Shown: positions 28,051 through 37,602, counted from the stretch's first letter. The stretch is DNA of 64,000 bases from Amarobacter sp964507025 (GCA_964507025.1 CAZDOK010000002.1:1-64000); one strand, 5' to 3'. Numbers and translations are program-made. The notes: generated by a model not told the origin, from the letters alone.

Positions 28051-28954
28051 AATCGGACGAGCCGGCCACGGGGCGATCGGCGGGAGCGGTGGCATAGGCC
28101 CCGCGGAAATCGCGGAAGGGGCCGTCGCGCCATTCGAGGGCGGCTTTCAGACCTTCCTCGCGGAGGCGGCGGTTCCATTCCTGGGCCGCGGGCCGGTGCT
28201 TGCTCATCGCTTCGACATCAGTACCCGACATGAGGCCCGAGCGGATGCCCATTGCTTCGTACTGGCGATTCACGGAGCGCTTGGAGTACATGAGGAGGTC
28301 GTTATCGATGTTTGCCATGCGGCGGGCGAAGCGCTCGGTGAAGGCGGCCAGGTCCGCGGCGGGAACGGCGTAGGTTGCCCAGCCCATCGCGGCCATATCG
28401 CGCCCGGAGAACGAGTCGCCGACGTAGGCGAACTCGCGGGCCTTCGTCATCGGCAGGTGCCATGGCGCCCACATGATGTCCATGGTGCCCATGGCCCGGA
28501 CGGGCGGGTAGCCGACCTGCGCATCCTCGGCGACGATGCGGAAGTCGCAGAACGACGCGAGCTCGGTGCCGCCGGCCAGGCAGTAGCCCTGGATTTGCGC
28601 GACCACGGGCTTGGCCAGCTCCCAGATGGTCCAGTTCGCGAGGAGGACGTGGCGCGACCAGTCGTAGTGTGCCGGGTGGGTTGTCCCCGTGTCCGGCAGC
28701 TTCGAGCGCGCGTGGACGTACTTCGACTCGTCGGAGGCTGCGCGGGATGGCGAAAGGTCGTACCCGGCGCTGAAGGCGCGGCCATTGGCGCGGAGGACGA
28801 TGACGCCGACGGCGCGGTCGGCTTCGGCTTCCTTGAGCGCGTGGAAGAGCTCGCCGCGGAGGTCATTGGAGAGGGCATTGAGCTTTTCGGGGCGGTTGAG
28901 GGTGATGAACGCCAGGCGGCCATCGGTTTCGTAGAGGATGTTGTCGTAGGACAT
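28049..28954 (-). CDS. enoyl-CoA hydratase/isomerase (crotonase) family protein
   Basis: 301 residues from ATG 28954, with GGAGG eight bases upstream. Crotonase signatures: GRLAFITLNRPEKLNALSNDLRGELFHAL, oxyanion-hole ANGRAFSAGYDLS and AQIQGYCLAGGTELASFCDFRIVAED, and IWAPWH-type distal segment with a long helical C-terminus. Acyl-CoA hydratase/isomerase function is the family default; specificity unknown. Divergent from a close relative 115 bases away; a TAGCAT box is at 28995-28990. Confidence 0.87.
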   Translation of the reverse strand: MSYDNILYETDGRLAFITLNRPEKLNALSNDLRGELFHALKEAEADRAVGVIVLRANGRAFSAGYDLSPSRAASDESKYVHARSKLPDTGTTHPAHYDWSRHVLLANWTIWELAKPVVAQIQGYCLAGGTELASFCDFRIVAEDAQVGYPPVRAMGTMDIMWAPWHLPMTKAREFAYVGDSFSGRDMAAMGWATYAVPAADLAAFTERFARRMANIDNDLLMYSKRSVNRQYEAMGIRSGLMSGTDVEAMSKHRPAAQEWNRRLREEGLKAALEWRDGPFRDFRGAYATAPADRPVAGSSD

Positions 28955-29051
28955 CTGGTTGACCTCCAGCGGTGGAAGTTGGCGGGCAAATGCTACTCCG
29001 GCCGGGGCCGTCAGTCAGTCGGAGGATGTTCGCCGTAGACTTGGCGCCAAC

Positions 29052-29942
29052 ATGTTCCCGGAGGCCTCGATGTCCGAAGCCGGCGTTGTCCTGTACGAAG
29101 AGCGCGCCTCGCTCGCCATCATCACCATCAACCGCCCGGAGAAGCTGAACACGCTCAACGAGGCGGTCATCCACGGCATCGCCGACGGCATCGACGCGGC
29201 GACGGCTTCGCCCGAGGTCTCGGCGATCATCCTGCGTGGCGCGGGGCGGACGTTTACGGCGGGGTACGACCTGAACCCCGGCGACAGGCGAACGCCCTGG
29301 GCACGCCGATACGGCGCGCGGGAGGTCGAAGCGCGGCCGGGCGCATGGGACCCGGTCCGCGACTACCAGTTCATGGGCTACAACATGAAGCGGTTCATGA
29401 AGCTGTGGGAGTGCCCGAAGCCGGTGATCGCCCAGATGCACGGGTACGCGCTTGGTGGCGGGACCGACCTGCTGCTCTGCGCCGACCTCATCTTCATGGC
29501 GGAGGACGCGATCATCGGGTACCCGCCCTCACGTGTGTACGGCACGCCGACGACGATGATGTGGGTCTACCGGCTGGGGCTCGAACATGCGAAGCAGTTT
29601 CTGCTTTCGGGCGACCAGATCGATGCGGCGACTGCGCTGCGCATCGGGCTCGTCTCGAAGGTGTTCCCGCTGGACCGGCTGGCCGAGGAAACGGAGACGT
29701 ATGCCAAGCGTTTTCGCCACATTCCTGCCAACCAGCTGGCGCTGAACAAGCTCCTAGTCAACCAGGCCTACGAGAACATGGGCCTGCGGACGACGCAGAT
29801 GTTCGGCACGTTCTTCGATGGCATCACGCGGCACACGGAAGAGGCGCTCCGCTGGGCGGAGAGCTTCCGGGAGGTGGGCTTCCGGGAGACGATCAGCCGG
29901 CGTGACGCGCCGTTCGGGGACTACGGCGAGCGGCCGCGGTAG
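29052..29942 (+). CDS. enoyl-CoA hydratase/isomerase (crotonase) family protein
   Basis: Crotonase of about 290 residues. Two in-frame starts are possible: ATG 29052 (10 bases after TAGACT at 29036-29041, so almost leaderless) or ATG 29070 with GGAGG six bases upstream. Core motifs: SLAIITINRPEKLNTLNEAVIHGI, GAGRTFTAGYDLNPGD, AQMHGYALGGGTDLLLCADLIFMAEDA and YGTPTTMMW. It resembles the divergent gene at 28.0-28.9 kb and probably arose by duplication. The two crotonases together with etfBA point to acyl-CoA degradation. Confidence 0.87.
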   Translation: MFPEASMSEAGVVLYEERASLAIITINRPEKLNTLNEAVIHGIADGIDAATASPEVSAIILRGAGRTFTAGYDLNPGDRRTPWARRYGAREVEARPGAWDPVRDYQFMGYNMKRFMKLWECPKPVIAQMHGYALGGGTDLLLCADLIFMAEDAIIGYPPSRVYGTPTTMMWVYRLGLEHAKQFLLSGDQIDAATALRIGLVSKVFPLDRLAEETETYAKRFRHIPANQLALNKLLVNQAYENMGLRTTQMFGTFFDGITRHTEEALRWAESFREVGFRETISRRDAPFGDYGERPR

Positions 29943-30031
29943 GCCCGCAGCCGGCGCTGCACACCGCACCCGGACATCAGGAAACACCCGGCAATTCTGG
30001 CCTGGCGCTCGCCATCGTGTGCGGCAATCCA

Positions 30032-30100
30032 TAGAATCGGCCCATGGGAGCAATCGCCCTGGTTCATGCGCCTGCGAGCGAGCCGGAGGAAAGCCGGTGA
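30032..30100 (+). CDS. 18-codon leaderless upstream ORF of the moxR operon
   Basis: TAGAAT (30032-30037) ends six bases before ATG 30044, so transcription would start at that ATG. The ORF reads MGAIALVHAPASEPEESR and stops with a TGA (30098-30100) that overlaps the GTG start of the MoxR gene (GTGA). A Shine-Dalgarno GGAGGA for MoxR (30085-30090) lies inside it. The peptide itself need not be functional; the arrangement suggests translational coupling. Coding status is inferred. Confidence 0.45.
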
Positions 30101-31428
30101 AGGACGCGCTGAATCTGCTGACGCCCGCCGACGGCCGCCCCTTTGTTTACGCGGGGGGGGAGCTCGATGTGCCGCACGCGGTCGAGGCGTTCAAGGCGGC
30201 GCTGTTGCACGTCTCGGAATCCGTGCCGGGACGGACGCAGCTGCTGCAGCAGACGGCCCTGGCGCTCTTGAGCCGGCGGCACCAGCTGCTCATTTCGCGG
30301 GCGGGCACGGGGAAATCGCTCTACGGCGATAGCGTGTTCAGCCAATTCGAGGGGATCACGTTCAAGGCGCAGTTCACCCAGGGCACGCGGCTCGAGACGA
30401 TCCTTGGCGGGCTGGACCTCAAGCTCTTCCACGAAGGCAAGCTCTGGCATGACACGACGCATTCGCTGGTGACGGCCGATTTCGCGTACCTCGACGAGTT
30501 CATGAACGCGAACGACCTGGTGCTCGAAGCGTTGCTCGGCATTTTGAACGAGCGGCGCTTCACCCAGGGAGAACAACAGGAAGACGCGCGCCTGCACACG
30601 GCCCTGGCTATGACGAACCACCTGAAGTTCTCGGCGATCTCGGAGCCGATCCTCGACCGGTTCATGTTCAAGGCCTCGATCGACCCGCAGGGTGACGCGC
30701 TGAACGACATCCTGATCGACCTGGCGTATGCGAAGCACCACGGCAAGGCCTCGCGGCCCGAGCACCCCATCCCCCTGCCGGTGCTGCGCGAGATCAGCGA
30801 TATCGTGCTCGGGGAGCACCCCGAGCGGAACATCGAGGCCTCGCACGACATCCTGTTCCTGAAGAACGAGCTGATCGAGACGTACAGCCGGCTGCTGGCG
30901 ACGCGCCACCACGCCGGCCCGGCGCGTGATGGCCACGGCCCCAACCCGGAGTCCTACATCAGCCCGCGGACGAAGGCCGCCAGCCGCGATGCGCTGAACG
31001 CGTCGGCGCTGCTCCACCACCGCTCGCAGGTAACAAAAGACGACCTGCACGCGCTACGGTTCGTGCTGACCATCATCCCCGGGAATGACCGGGCGGTGAC
31101 GGGCGCCTCGCAGGACATCTTTGCGGAGGCTATCCATTCCACCTTCCAGGCGTACACCGAGGCGGACCTGCAGCTGGTGCAGGACCTGACAACGATCGCG
31201 CAGACGTATACATGGTTCGTGCACGGCGTGCCGCTGGAAACGCAGCAACAGCACGGGCGGGTAATGCGCCTGTTCCTCTCGCTCATCGGCAAGTCGAGCT
31301 GGCAGGACGTCGGATACCAGACGTTCATCGACGCACTCCAGGGCAAGCAGATCACGAACCCCCGGGTGAACGCGCTGCGCGAGGAGATCCTGGAAGACAT
31401 CCTGGAGCACGCTGGCCATGGCAACTGA
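30097..31428 (+). CDS. MoxR-type AAA+ ATPase (RavA-like)
   Basis: 443 residues, GTG 30097 with GGAGGA seven bases upstream. MoxR family: HQLLISRAGTGKSLYG (Walker A variant), a long insertion, ADFAYLDEFMNANDLVLEALLGILNERRFTQGEQ (Walker B plus sensor 1 region) and SEPILDRFMFKASIDPQGD. MoxR ATPases act as chaperones that remodel a partner, often a VWA protein, for metal-cofactor or complex maturation. The VWA gene follows, overlapping by 11 bases. Target unknown. Confidence 0.88.
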   Translation: MKDALNLLTPADGRPFVYAGGELDVPHAVEAFKAALLHVSESVPGRTQLLQQTALALLSRRHQLLISRAGTGKSLYGDSVFSQFEGITFKAQFTQGTRLETILGGLDLKLFHEGKLWHDTTHSLVTADFAYLDEFMNANDLVLEALLGILNERRFTQGEQQEDARLHTALAMTNHLKFSAISEPILDRFMFKASIDPQGDALNDILIDLAYAKHHGKASRPEHPIPLPVLREISDIVLGEHPERNIEASHDILFLKNELIETYSRLLATRHHAGPARDGHGPNPESYISPRTKAASRDALNASALLHHRSQVTKDDLHALRFVLTIIPGNDRAVTGASQDIFAEAIHSTFQAYTEADLQLVQDLTTIAQTYTWFVHGVPLETQQQHGRVMRLFLSLIGKSSWQDVGYQTFIDALQGKQITNPRVNALREEILEDILEHAGHGN

Positions 31429-32779
31429 CGCTGCTCGCAGCCCGATGGACCGCCTGCTCCACCCGGAAGAGGACCTGGAGGAGCTGTACCACTCGTGGGG
31501 GATTCTCGACCTGGTCGGTGAGACAGTGGCGACGATGCCCCCGGCGTGGATCGAGGTGCTGAACCTGGCGCGGAACCTGCTCGATGGGAAGGCGCTGCCG
31601 GGGATCGAGATGCCGGCGGACCTCGCGCGGCTCGTGGGCACGCCGCAGGACAACACCCTCGTGGTCACGCGACGGGAACGCAAGCAGCGGATGGTGAACC
31701 CGCTCGGCGGCGATACCCGCGTGCAGCCGCTGCGCGCGCTGACCGACTTCCCACATATCACGCTGCCCGACATGATGCTGCGGGACCTGGCGCCTGGGCT
31801 GTTCGACTACCAGCTGCTGAGCGGCGGCATCCACGGCGTGTACACCACCGGGCTGACGCCGGCGATCGAGGAGTACGACGAGATTGTCGAGGAGCGCATC
31901 CCCGCGCCCGGGCCGGGGCGGAAGAAGCGGCAGAAGGTCTATGCGCTGCTCGATGTCTCGAACTCGATGCGCGACGACAACCGGATCCTCTTCGCGAAGG
32001 CGCTGCTGCTCGCCTATCTGGTGACTGCGCACCGCGAGGGCGCGGAGATCTACTTCCGCACGTTCGGGAACACGGTGCACGCGCGGAGCGACTGCACCGG
32101 CCACGACGGGTTTGGCGAGCTGGCGCGACGGATCCTGGCCGTGACGCCGGAGGGGTCGACGGACATCAAGCACGCGATGGACACGGCTATTTTCGACATC
32201 CGGGCGCTCGATGGCTTCAACCGGGTGGAGCGGCTGGGGGAGACCCCACCGACCGAGCTGCTGCTCATCTCCGACTGCGAGTCGTACTCCATCCCGGTGA
32301 TTCCGAAGGCGATCAAACTGCATACGGTGCACCTGAAGGGCGCACGGATGATGAAGATCCATGCAGAGGGGTTCGAACGCATCCGGGCGGAGAGCCGGAC
32401 GTTCCACGAGATCGACACGACGGGGCTGGTACTGCCGGAGACGACGCGCGAGCGCTGGCTGCTGCGCTTCGACGGGCGGGCGCTGGACGATTCGCGCATC
32501 GACGCCGGGACCGAGGGTGCGCAACACCGGCCTGGTGCGGCCCAACGGCAGGCCGTCCGCGAGGCCTACCGCAAGATGGCTGGCGAAGCGAAGGAGCGGC
32601 GGCCGGTGCAACTGGGGGCGCGGCGCTCCCTTTCGGGGCCGAAGCTCGGGCTGGGGGCGCTGCTGCGGGTGCTCTGGCGGGTGCTGCTCCACCCGTGGCC
32701 CCGCCGCCACCTGACGGCCCCGGCACAGCCGCTCGCGGCGGCAGCGCCATTTGGCGTGCAGTTCCGGGTGCGGAAGTAG
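31418..32779 (+). CDS. VWA-domain protein, partner of MoxR ATPase
   Basis: 453 residues. The von Willebrand A domain begins near residue 170 with the MIDAS motif LLDVSNSMRDDN (DxSxS) followed by FAKALLLAYL, and later TELLLISDCESYSI. N-terminal ~160 residues are helical (EEDLEELYHSWGILDLV) and the C-terminus is basic. Pairing with the upstream MoxR gene matches the RavA-ViaA arrangement. The 11-base overlap implies equimolar synthesis. Confidence 0.88.
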   Translation: MATDAARSPMDRLLHPEEDLEELYHSWGILDLVGETVATMPPAWIEVLNLARNLLDGKALPGIEMPADLARLVGTPQDNTLVVTRRERKQRMVNPLGGDTRVQPLRALTDFPHITLPDMMLRDLAPGLFDYQLLSGGIHGVYTTGLTPAIEEYDEIVEERIPAPGPGRKKRQKVYALLDVSNSMRDDNRILFAKALLLAYLVTAHREGAEIYFRTFGNTVHARSDCTGHDGFGELARRILAVTPEGSTDIKHAMDTAIFDIRALDGFNRVERLGETPPTELLLISDCESYSIPVIPKAIKLHTVHLKGARMMKIHAEGFERIRAESRTFHEIDTTGLVLPETTRERWLLRFDGRALDDSRIDAGTEGAQHRPGAAQRQAVREAYRKMAGEAKERRPVQLGARRSLSGPKLGLGALLRVLWRVLLHPWPRRHLTAPAQPLAAAAPFGVQFRVRK

Positions 32780-32783
32780 CGGG

Positions 32784-34544
32784 TCAGGCCTCGGGGCGAG
32801 CCAGCACGACCACCAGTTCCTCAGCACCGTGGATGCCGCGGACGATGATTTTCTCGACGTCGGCCGTGCGGCTGGCTCCAGTGAGGATGAGCGCGTCGCC
32901 ATCACCCAGGTGGCCGGCCAGGCCGGCCGGGTGCTCGACGATCGTGGCCGGGTCGACCCGGACGACCACGCGGCTCGCGGCGAGCAAGGGGCGGCGCGCG
33001 GCGGCATCACCCGTGAGCAGCACGCTGCCCGTGCCCGCGATGGCGGCTGTGGCATCAAGCACGCGGTCGCCCTCGCGGGGTTCATACTGCTCAACGACCG
33101 TGACGCCAAGCTGGCTGGCGCGGTAGGCGAACCGCCCGGGGAGCGTTGGGGGCAGGACTTCGGAAGGTGCGATAACCGGGGCCTCGGCCCGGCTCGGGGC
33201 GGCCTGGAGCAGGAGGTCGACATCATGCGGGGCAGCCGGGTCGGGGAGGAGGCGGGGGTCGTCCCGGTGCTTGCCGGGCGGGCGCACGAGCCTGCCGAAT
33301 GAATGGAGGCCGAGCCGGGCCATGGCGGAGGCGGCGCGTGCGCGCGTCGCGCCGGTCATGGCGGCAGCCCAGGCCTTCCAGGCGAGACGTTCGGCGCGGC
33401 CGGCAACATGGCCCCGCGCGACCGCGTCGGCGCGGAGGTCGAGCAACATACGGTGGAGGGGAATGGCGACGGGGCAGACCTCGGTGCAGCGCGCGCAGAG
33501 GCTGGAGGCTAAGGGCAGGTCGGCGTAGCGGCCATCGCGCCAGAGCAGGGGAGAGACGACCGCGCCGATTGGCCCCATGTAGGGCGAGCCGTAGGAGAGG
33601 CCGCCGGCGGAGCGGTAAACCGGGCAGCCATTCATGCAGGCGCCGCAGCGGATGCACTTCAGGACCTCGCGGTAGCGCGGGTCGGCGAGGATGCGCGAGC
33701 GTCCGTGGTCGACGAAGACGACGTGGCGCTCCTGCCCGGGTGCGGGATCGGCGAGGAAGTGCGAGAAGGCGGTGAGCGGCTGGGCGGTGGCGCTGGGCGC
33801 GAGCACCTGGAGCATGGCGAGAGCGCCGGCCTCGTCGGCCACGACCTTTTCGAGGCCGGTGATGACGATATGCAGCCGCGGGTGGCTCGCGCCGAGCGAG
33901 ACGTTGCCTTCGTTTTCGACGATGACGATGCGGCCGGAGCTGGCGACCACGGCGTTGGCACCGGTGATGCCCGCATCGCACTCGCGGAAGAACTCGCCGA
34001 CCACATCGCGGACGTAACGCGAGAGGCGTGCCGGGTCGTCGTCGGGGAGGTCGGCACCGGTACGGAGGAGCATCTCGCGGATGCGGGTGCGGTTGAGGTG
34101 GAGGGCGGGGGCGGTGATGTGGCTGGGGCCGCGGCCTTCGATATCGACGATGTACTCGCCGATGTCGGTTTCGAGGAGGTCGATGCCGCCAGCGCGGAGG
34201 GCGTGGGTGAGGCCCACTTCCTCGCCGACCATGGTCTTCGACTTCGCCACCCGCTTCGCATCGCCCAGCAGCCTGCGGATGGTGCCGATGGCTTCGGCGG
34301 GAGTGGTGGCGCGGTGGTAGCCGATGCCACGGCGCTCGAACTGCTCGCGCACCTGCTGGTGGAGCTCCTCCAGGTGGTCGATGGCATAGGCGCGGGCGGC
34401 GGCGGCCCGCATGCGGGCATCGGCCGGGCCGCGAGCGAGCGTCGCAGCCGAATCGGCCATGAGCTTGCGCATGATGGGGGTAACGGTGGCGGAGGGGCGC
34501 TGGTCGCGGATTTCCCTGGCGGCGCGATTGCGGTACTGGCTCAC
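32784..34544 (-). CDS. lutB: LutB-LutC fusion: iron-sulfur lactate oxidation protein
   Basis: 586 residues from GTG 34544, overlapping the lutA stop (GTGA). The first ~300 residues are a LUD domain (MVGEEVGLTHALRAGGIDLLETDIGEY, HITAPALHLNRTRIREML), followed by two 4Fe-4S clusters (CIRCGACMNGCPVY, CARCTEVCPVAIP). The last ~180 residues carry a second LUD-like, LutC-like portion (DPATIVEHPAGLAGHLGDG...DVEKIIVRGIHGAEELVVVL). Encoded elsewhere as separate LutB and LutC proteins. The complex oxidises L-lactate to pyruvate. Confidence 0.87.
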   Translation of the reverse strand: MSQYRNRAAREIRDQRPSATVTPIMRKLMADSAATLARGPADARMRAAAARAYAIDHLEELHQQVREQFERRGIGYHRATTPAEAIGTIRRLLGDAKRVAKSKTMVGEEVGLTHALRAGGIDLLETDIGEYIVDIEGRGPSHITAPALHLNRTRIREMLLRTGADLPDDDPARLSRYVRDVVGEFFRECDAGITGANAVVASSGRIVIVENEGNVSLGASHPRLHIVITGLEKVVADEAGALAMLQVLAPSATAQPLTAFSHFLADPAPGQERHVVFVDHGRSRILADPRYREVLKCIRCGACMNGCPVYRSAGGLSYGSPYMGPIGAVVSPLLWRDGRYADLPLASSLCARCTEVCPVAIPLHRMLLDLRADAVARGHVAGRAERLAWKAWAAAMTGATRARAASAMARLGLHSFGRLVRPPGKHRDDPRLLPDPAAPHDVDLLLQAAPSRAEAPVIAPSEVLPPTLPGRFAYRASQLGVTVVEQYEPREGDRVLDATAAIAGTGSVLLTGDAAARRPLLAASRVVVRVDPATIVEHPAGLAGHLGDGDALILTGASRTADVEKIIVRGIHGAEELVVVLARPEA

Positions 34545-35260
34545 CCGAGCGCCCTCACGAGGATTTCGGGCAACGACCATCCTTCGAGCTGCACGCCCAT
34601 GCCCTCGGCGCCGGACTGGATGTGCGCCAGGCAGGAGACGTCGGCGGAGACGAGCACGCGCGCGCCGGTGACCGCCACATCCTCGAGCTTGGCGGTGAGC
34701 ATAGCGACGGAGACCTCGGGCTGCTTCACCGCGAAGGTTCCGCCAAAGCCGCAGCACTCCTCTTCGAAGGAGAGGCGGCGCACCTCGAGGCCCTCGATGC
34801 GCCCGAGAAGACTGAGAACGGCAGACGAGCTGCCGAGCTCGCGGCGGGTGTGGCAGGAATCGTGGTAGGCCACGACGCCCTGGAGCCTGAGGCCCAGGCG
34901 GCCCAGGTTCGGGTGGGCGACGACGTAGCTGGCGAAATCGACGAACCGTTCGGCGATGCGGAGCGCGCCCTGCGCGCGTTCGCCCTCGAACAGGCCGGGG
35001 AGGTAGTGGCGGACCATGCTGGTACAGGAGCCGGAGGTAGTGACGACCGCGGCGTAGGGCTGACCGGCCCGGAGCAGGCCGCGGCCGACGGCCTTCGCCT
35101 CGGCGCGGAATCCGCTGTTGAAAGCGGGCTGGCCGCAGCAGCGCCCATCGAGGAGGGCCACGTCATCGCCAAGCGCCTCGAGGATGTGGCGCGCATTCGC
35201 GGCATCCTGCGGGCGTATGGTCGCCATGTAACAGGGGTCGAAGAGCGCGATGCGAGCCAC
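34541..35260 (-). CDS. lutA: LutA-type CCG-domain Fe-S oxidoreductase
   Basis: 239 residues from GTG 35260. Contains the two cysteine-rich CCG motifs: LLDGRCCGQPAFNSGF and RRLSFEEECCGFGGTFAV with upstream YHDSCHTRREL. Electron-transfer subunit of the Lut lactate oxidation complex (like GlpC/HdrB). First gene of the operon with lutBC, overlapping by four bases. The first open frame continues upstream, but that stretch is antisense to the MMPL leader. Confidence 0.9.
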   Translation of the reverse strand: MARIALFDPCYMATIRPQDAANARHILEALGDDVALLDGRCCGQPAFNSGFRAEAKAVGRGLLRAGQPYAAVVTTSGSCTSMVRHYLPGLFEGERAQGALRIAERFVDFASYVVAHPNLGRLGLRLQGVVAYHDSCHTRRELGSSSAVLSLLGRIEGLEVRRLSFEEECCGFGGTFAVKQPEVSVAMLTAKLEDVAVTGARVLVSADVSCLAHIQSGAEGMGVQLEGWSLPEILVRALG

Positions 35261-35302
35261 GGGGGCATTGTAGCCGCGCGGGGGCAACCGGGGAGACACG
35301 GC

Positions 35303-35330
35303 GAGGCCCCGGGCTCGCGCCCGGGGCCTC
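35303..35330. terminator. 12-bp perfect hairpin between mmpL and lutA
   Basis: GAGGCCCCGGGC-TCGC-GCCCGGGGCCTC, no adjacent T tract. Placed after the stop of the minus-strand MMPL gene and just before lutA. Probably an intrinsic terminator-like structure or an RNA stabilising element. Confidence 0.5.
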
Positions 35331-35355
35331 CGCGCAGGGAAGGAGACGGTTCGAA

Positions 35356-37602
35356 CTAGTCGCCGCTCGAGAGGACGGGGCCGAAGTCGAAGGCGGGCGC
35401 CTCGCGGCCGGCCGGCCTGGCAGGCGTGTGGTGGGCCGGACCTTCGACCGAGATGCGGGGCATCCATTCGAGCCACGACGGGAGGTACCAGTTGCGGGAG
35501 CCGAGGAGCTCCATGCTCGCCGGGACCAGGACGGAGCGGACGACGGTCGCATCGAGGAAGACCGCGACGGCGAGGCCGAAGCCGACCTGCTGGAGAGCGA
35601 TCATGTCGCCCAGGGCGAAGCCGCTGAAGCCCGCCATCATGATGGCCGCGGCGCCGGTAATGATGTGTGCCGTCGAGCGCAGGCCGTGTGCCACGGCGGC
35701 CGCGTTATCGCCAGTCTGGAGGAAGCGCTCTTGGATGCGGCTCAGGAGGAAGACGTGGTAGTCCATCGAGAGGCCGAAGAGGACGGCGAAGAGGAAGACC
35801 GGGAGGAACGCCTCGACCTGATCGGCCTGGTGGAAGCCGAGCTGCTCGGCGCCGACGCCTTCCTGGAAGACGAGAACGATGAGGCCGTAGGCGGCGCCCA
35901 CACTCAGGAGGTTCATGATGATGGCCTTCACGGGAATCACGATGGACCGGAAGACCATGGTGAGCAGGATGAAGCTGAGCGTGAGCACAAAGGCGATCAC
36001 GATCGGCAGGTACTGGTTCATGGTGTCGATGTAGTCGACGTTCGAGGCCGTGCCACCGCCGACATGGACCTCGGCACTGGTGTTGGCGAAAGCGGCGGGG
36101 ATGTAGTCGCCGCGGAGACGGCGGAGGGCATCCATGGCGCGCTCGCTGCTGGCATCGCCATTGAGCAGGATGGTGAAGTAGCCGTACTGGCCGCCCTCGA
36201 CGGTGGTGAGGGTGGACATGCTGGCGAAGTCCGCGTCTTCAGCGATGGTCTTGCGAAGGTTGGCGACGGCGAGCGAGACCTCAGGCGAGTCGGCGTTGCC
36301 TTCGATGACCACCTCGGCGGGGTCGATGAGGCCGGCTGAGAACTCCTCGTTGAGGATGTTGAAGGCCTGGACCGACTGGAGGTGCTGCGGGAAGGTGCTG
36401 AGGCCAAGCGAGCCGATGTTGATGCGAGCGTAGGGGAGCGCCATGGCCACCAGGAGCGCGACCGAGGTGGTCGCGGCAATCCAGGGGTGGCGCATCACGA
36501 GCATGGTGGTCTTGCCGAAGAAGCCGGAGTCGATTGGCTGTTCGGCCTTCGTCTTGCGGCCCGGGAGCCGGAGCCAGTTGATGCGGTCGCCGAGCAGGCT
36601 GAGGACGGCCGGGAGCAGGGTGAGCGCGACCGCGACGGCGGCGACGACGACGGTGATCGCGCCGATGGCCATGCCCGCGAACATGCTGGCGGGGACGATG
36701 ACGAGACCGGCGAGGGCGATGATGACGGTGATGCCCGAGAAGAGCACGGCGCGGCTGGCCGTGTTGCCCGAGGCCACGACGGCATCGACCTTTTCGCGGC
36801 CGGCGGCGCGCTCCTCGCGGAAGCGCTCCACGATGAAGAGCGTGTAATCGATGCCGACGGCGAGGCCGATCATCGTGATCATGTTGATGGTGGAGCTATC
36901 GATGCCGACGAACTGGCTGATGATGGCGGTCATGCCCATCGAGATGAGGATGCCGAGCAGGGCCAGGATGATCGGTACACCCGCCGCGACGGCAGCGCCG
37001 AAGACGAGGACGAGGACGAGGAGGGCAATCGGCAGGCCGATGCCCTCGCCACGGGCGAGGTCCTTTTCGAACTGGTGATTGGCGTCGTGCCAGATGGAGC
37101 CGTCGCCGGCGGTGAGCACGGTGAAGCCCTGCTCGCCATTGCGCTCGGCGAGCAGTTCGGAAAGGGGAGCGACGGTGTCAGTCGCCTTCACGATGTCGCC
37201 CACCAGCGTGGCGGGCAGGATGGTCGTGCGGCGGTCGGCGGAGACGAAGGCCTGTTCGCCGGTCTCGTAGACGTTGGTGACGCTGGAGACGGCGTCATCG
37301 AGGGTGCGGATCTCGGCGGTGAGATCCTCGACGAAGGCGCGGAACTCGGGGTCGTCGACGGTAAGCGAAGGCGACTGGACGACGATCGTTTCGGCCGCGG
37401 GCGACTGTCCGAGGATGCGCTCCTCGAGCAGGTCGGCGGCCTCTTGCGATTCGGAGCCGCGAATCTCCCAGGTGGGGGTGATCTTCAGCTGGGTGGCAGC
37501 GCCCAGCCCGACCACGATGATGGCGAACCAGATGCCCAGCGTGAGCCAGGGGTGGTTCGCGCTCCGGCGCGCGAGGCGGTCCGGTGAAATGAGACTACCC
37601 AA
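35356..37602 (-). CDS. MMPL/RND family membrane transporter
   Basis: 748 residues from TTG 37602, with GGAGG six bases upstream; ATG 37647 has no ribosome-binding site. Two repeats of five to six membrane segments flank large extracytoplasmic loops. Signatures: GLAVGIDYTLFIVERFREER in the first half and LFGLSMDYHVFLLSRIQERF in the second. RND/MMPL exporters of this type move lipids, polyketides or drugs using proton motive force. A second paralogue with the same C-terminal end (PRISVEG) lies at 47.8-50.0 kb. Confidence 0.9.
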   Translation of the reverse strand: MGSLISPDRLARRSANHPWLTLGIWFAIIVVGLGAATQLKITPTWEIRGSESQEAADLLEERILGQSPAAETIVVQSPSLTVDDPEFRAFVEDLTAEIRTLDDAVSSVTNVYETGEQAFVSADRRTTILPATLVGDIVKATDTVAPLSELLAERNGEQGFTVLTAGDGSIWHDANHQFEKDLARGEGIGLPIALLVLVLVFGAAVAAGVPIILALLGILISMGMTAIISQFVGIDSSTINMITMIGLAVGIDYTLFIVERFREERAAGREKVDAVVASGNTASRAVLFSGITVIIALAGLVIVPASMFAGMAIGAITVVVAAVAVALTLLPAVLSLLGDRINWLRLPGRKTKAEQPIDSGFFGKTTMLVMRHPWIAATTSVALLVAMALPYARINIGSLGLSTFPQHLQSVQAFNILNEEFSAGLIDPAEVVIEGNADSPEVSLAVANLRKTIAEDADFASMSTLTTVEGGQYGYFTILLNGDASSERAMDALRRLRGDYIPAAFANTSAEVHVGGGTASNVDYIDTMNQYLPIVIAFVLTLSFILLTMVFRSIVIPVKAIIMNLLSVGAAYGLIVLVFQEGVGAEQLGFHQADQVEAFLPVFLFAVLFGLSMDYHVFLLSRIQERFLQTGDNAAAVAHGLRSTAHIITGAAAIMMAGFSGFALGDMIALQQVGFGLAVAVFLDATVVRSVLVPASMELLGSRNWYLPSWLEWMPRISVEGPAHHTPARPAGREAPAFDFGPVLSSGD

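Noticed and set aside
28959..29051. Longer N-terminus of the crotonase at 29.0-29.9 kb
   Set aside because: The first 31 codons lie upstream of the TAGACT box and have no family similarity; starts at 29052 or 29070 fit better.
35341..35360. GGTTCGAACTAG-like tRNA T-loop
   Set aside because: The match is too short, with no acceptor stem, D-arm or anticodon arm around it. No tRNA was found in the window.
36382..37587. 401-codon plus-strand open frame over mmpL
   Set aside because: Antisense to the MMPL gene; Asp/Gly/Glu-rich with no motif.
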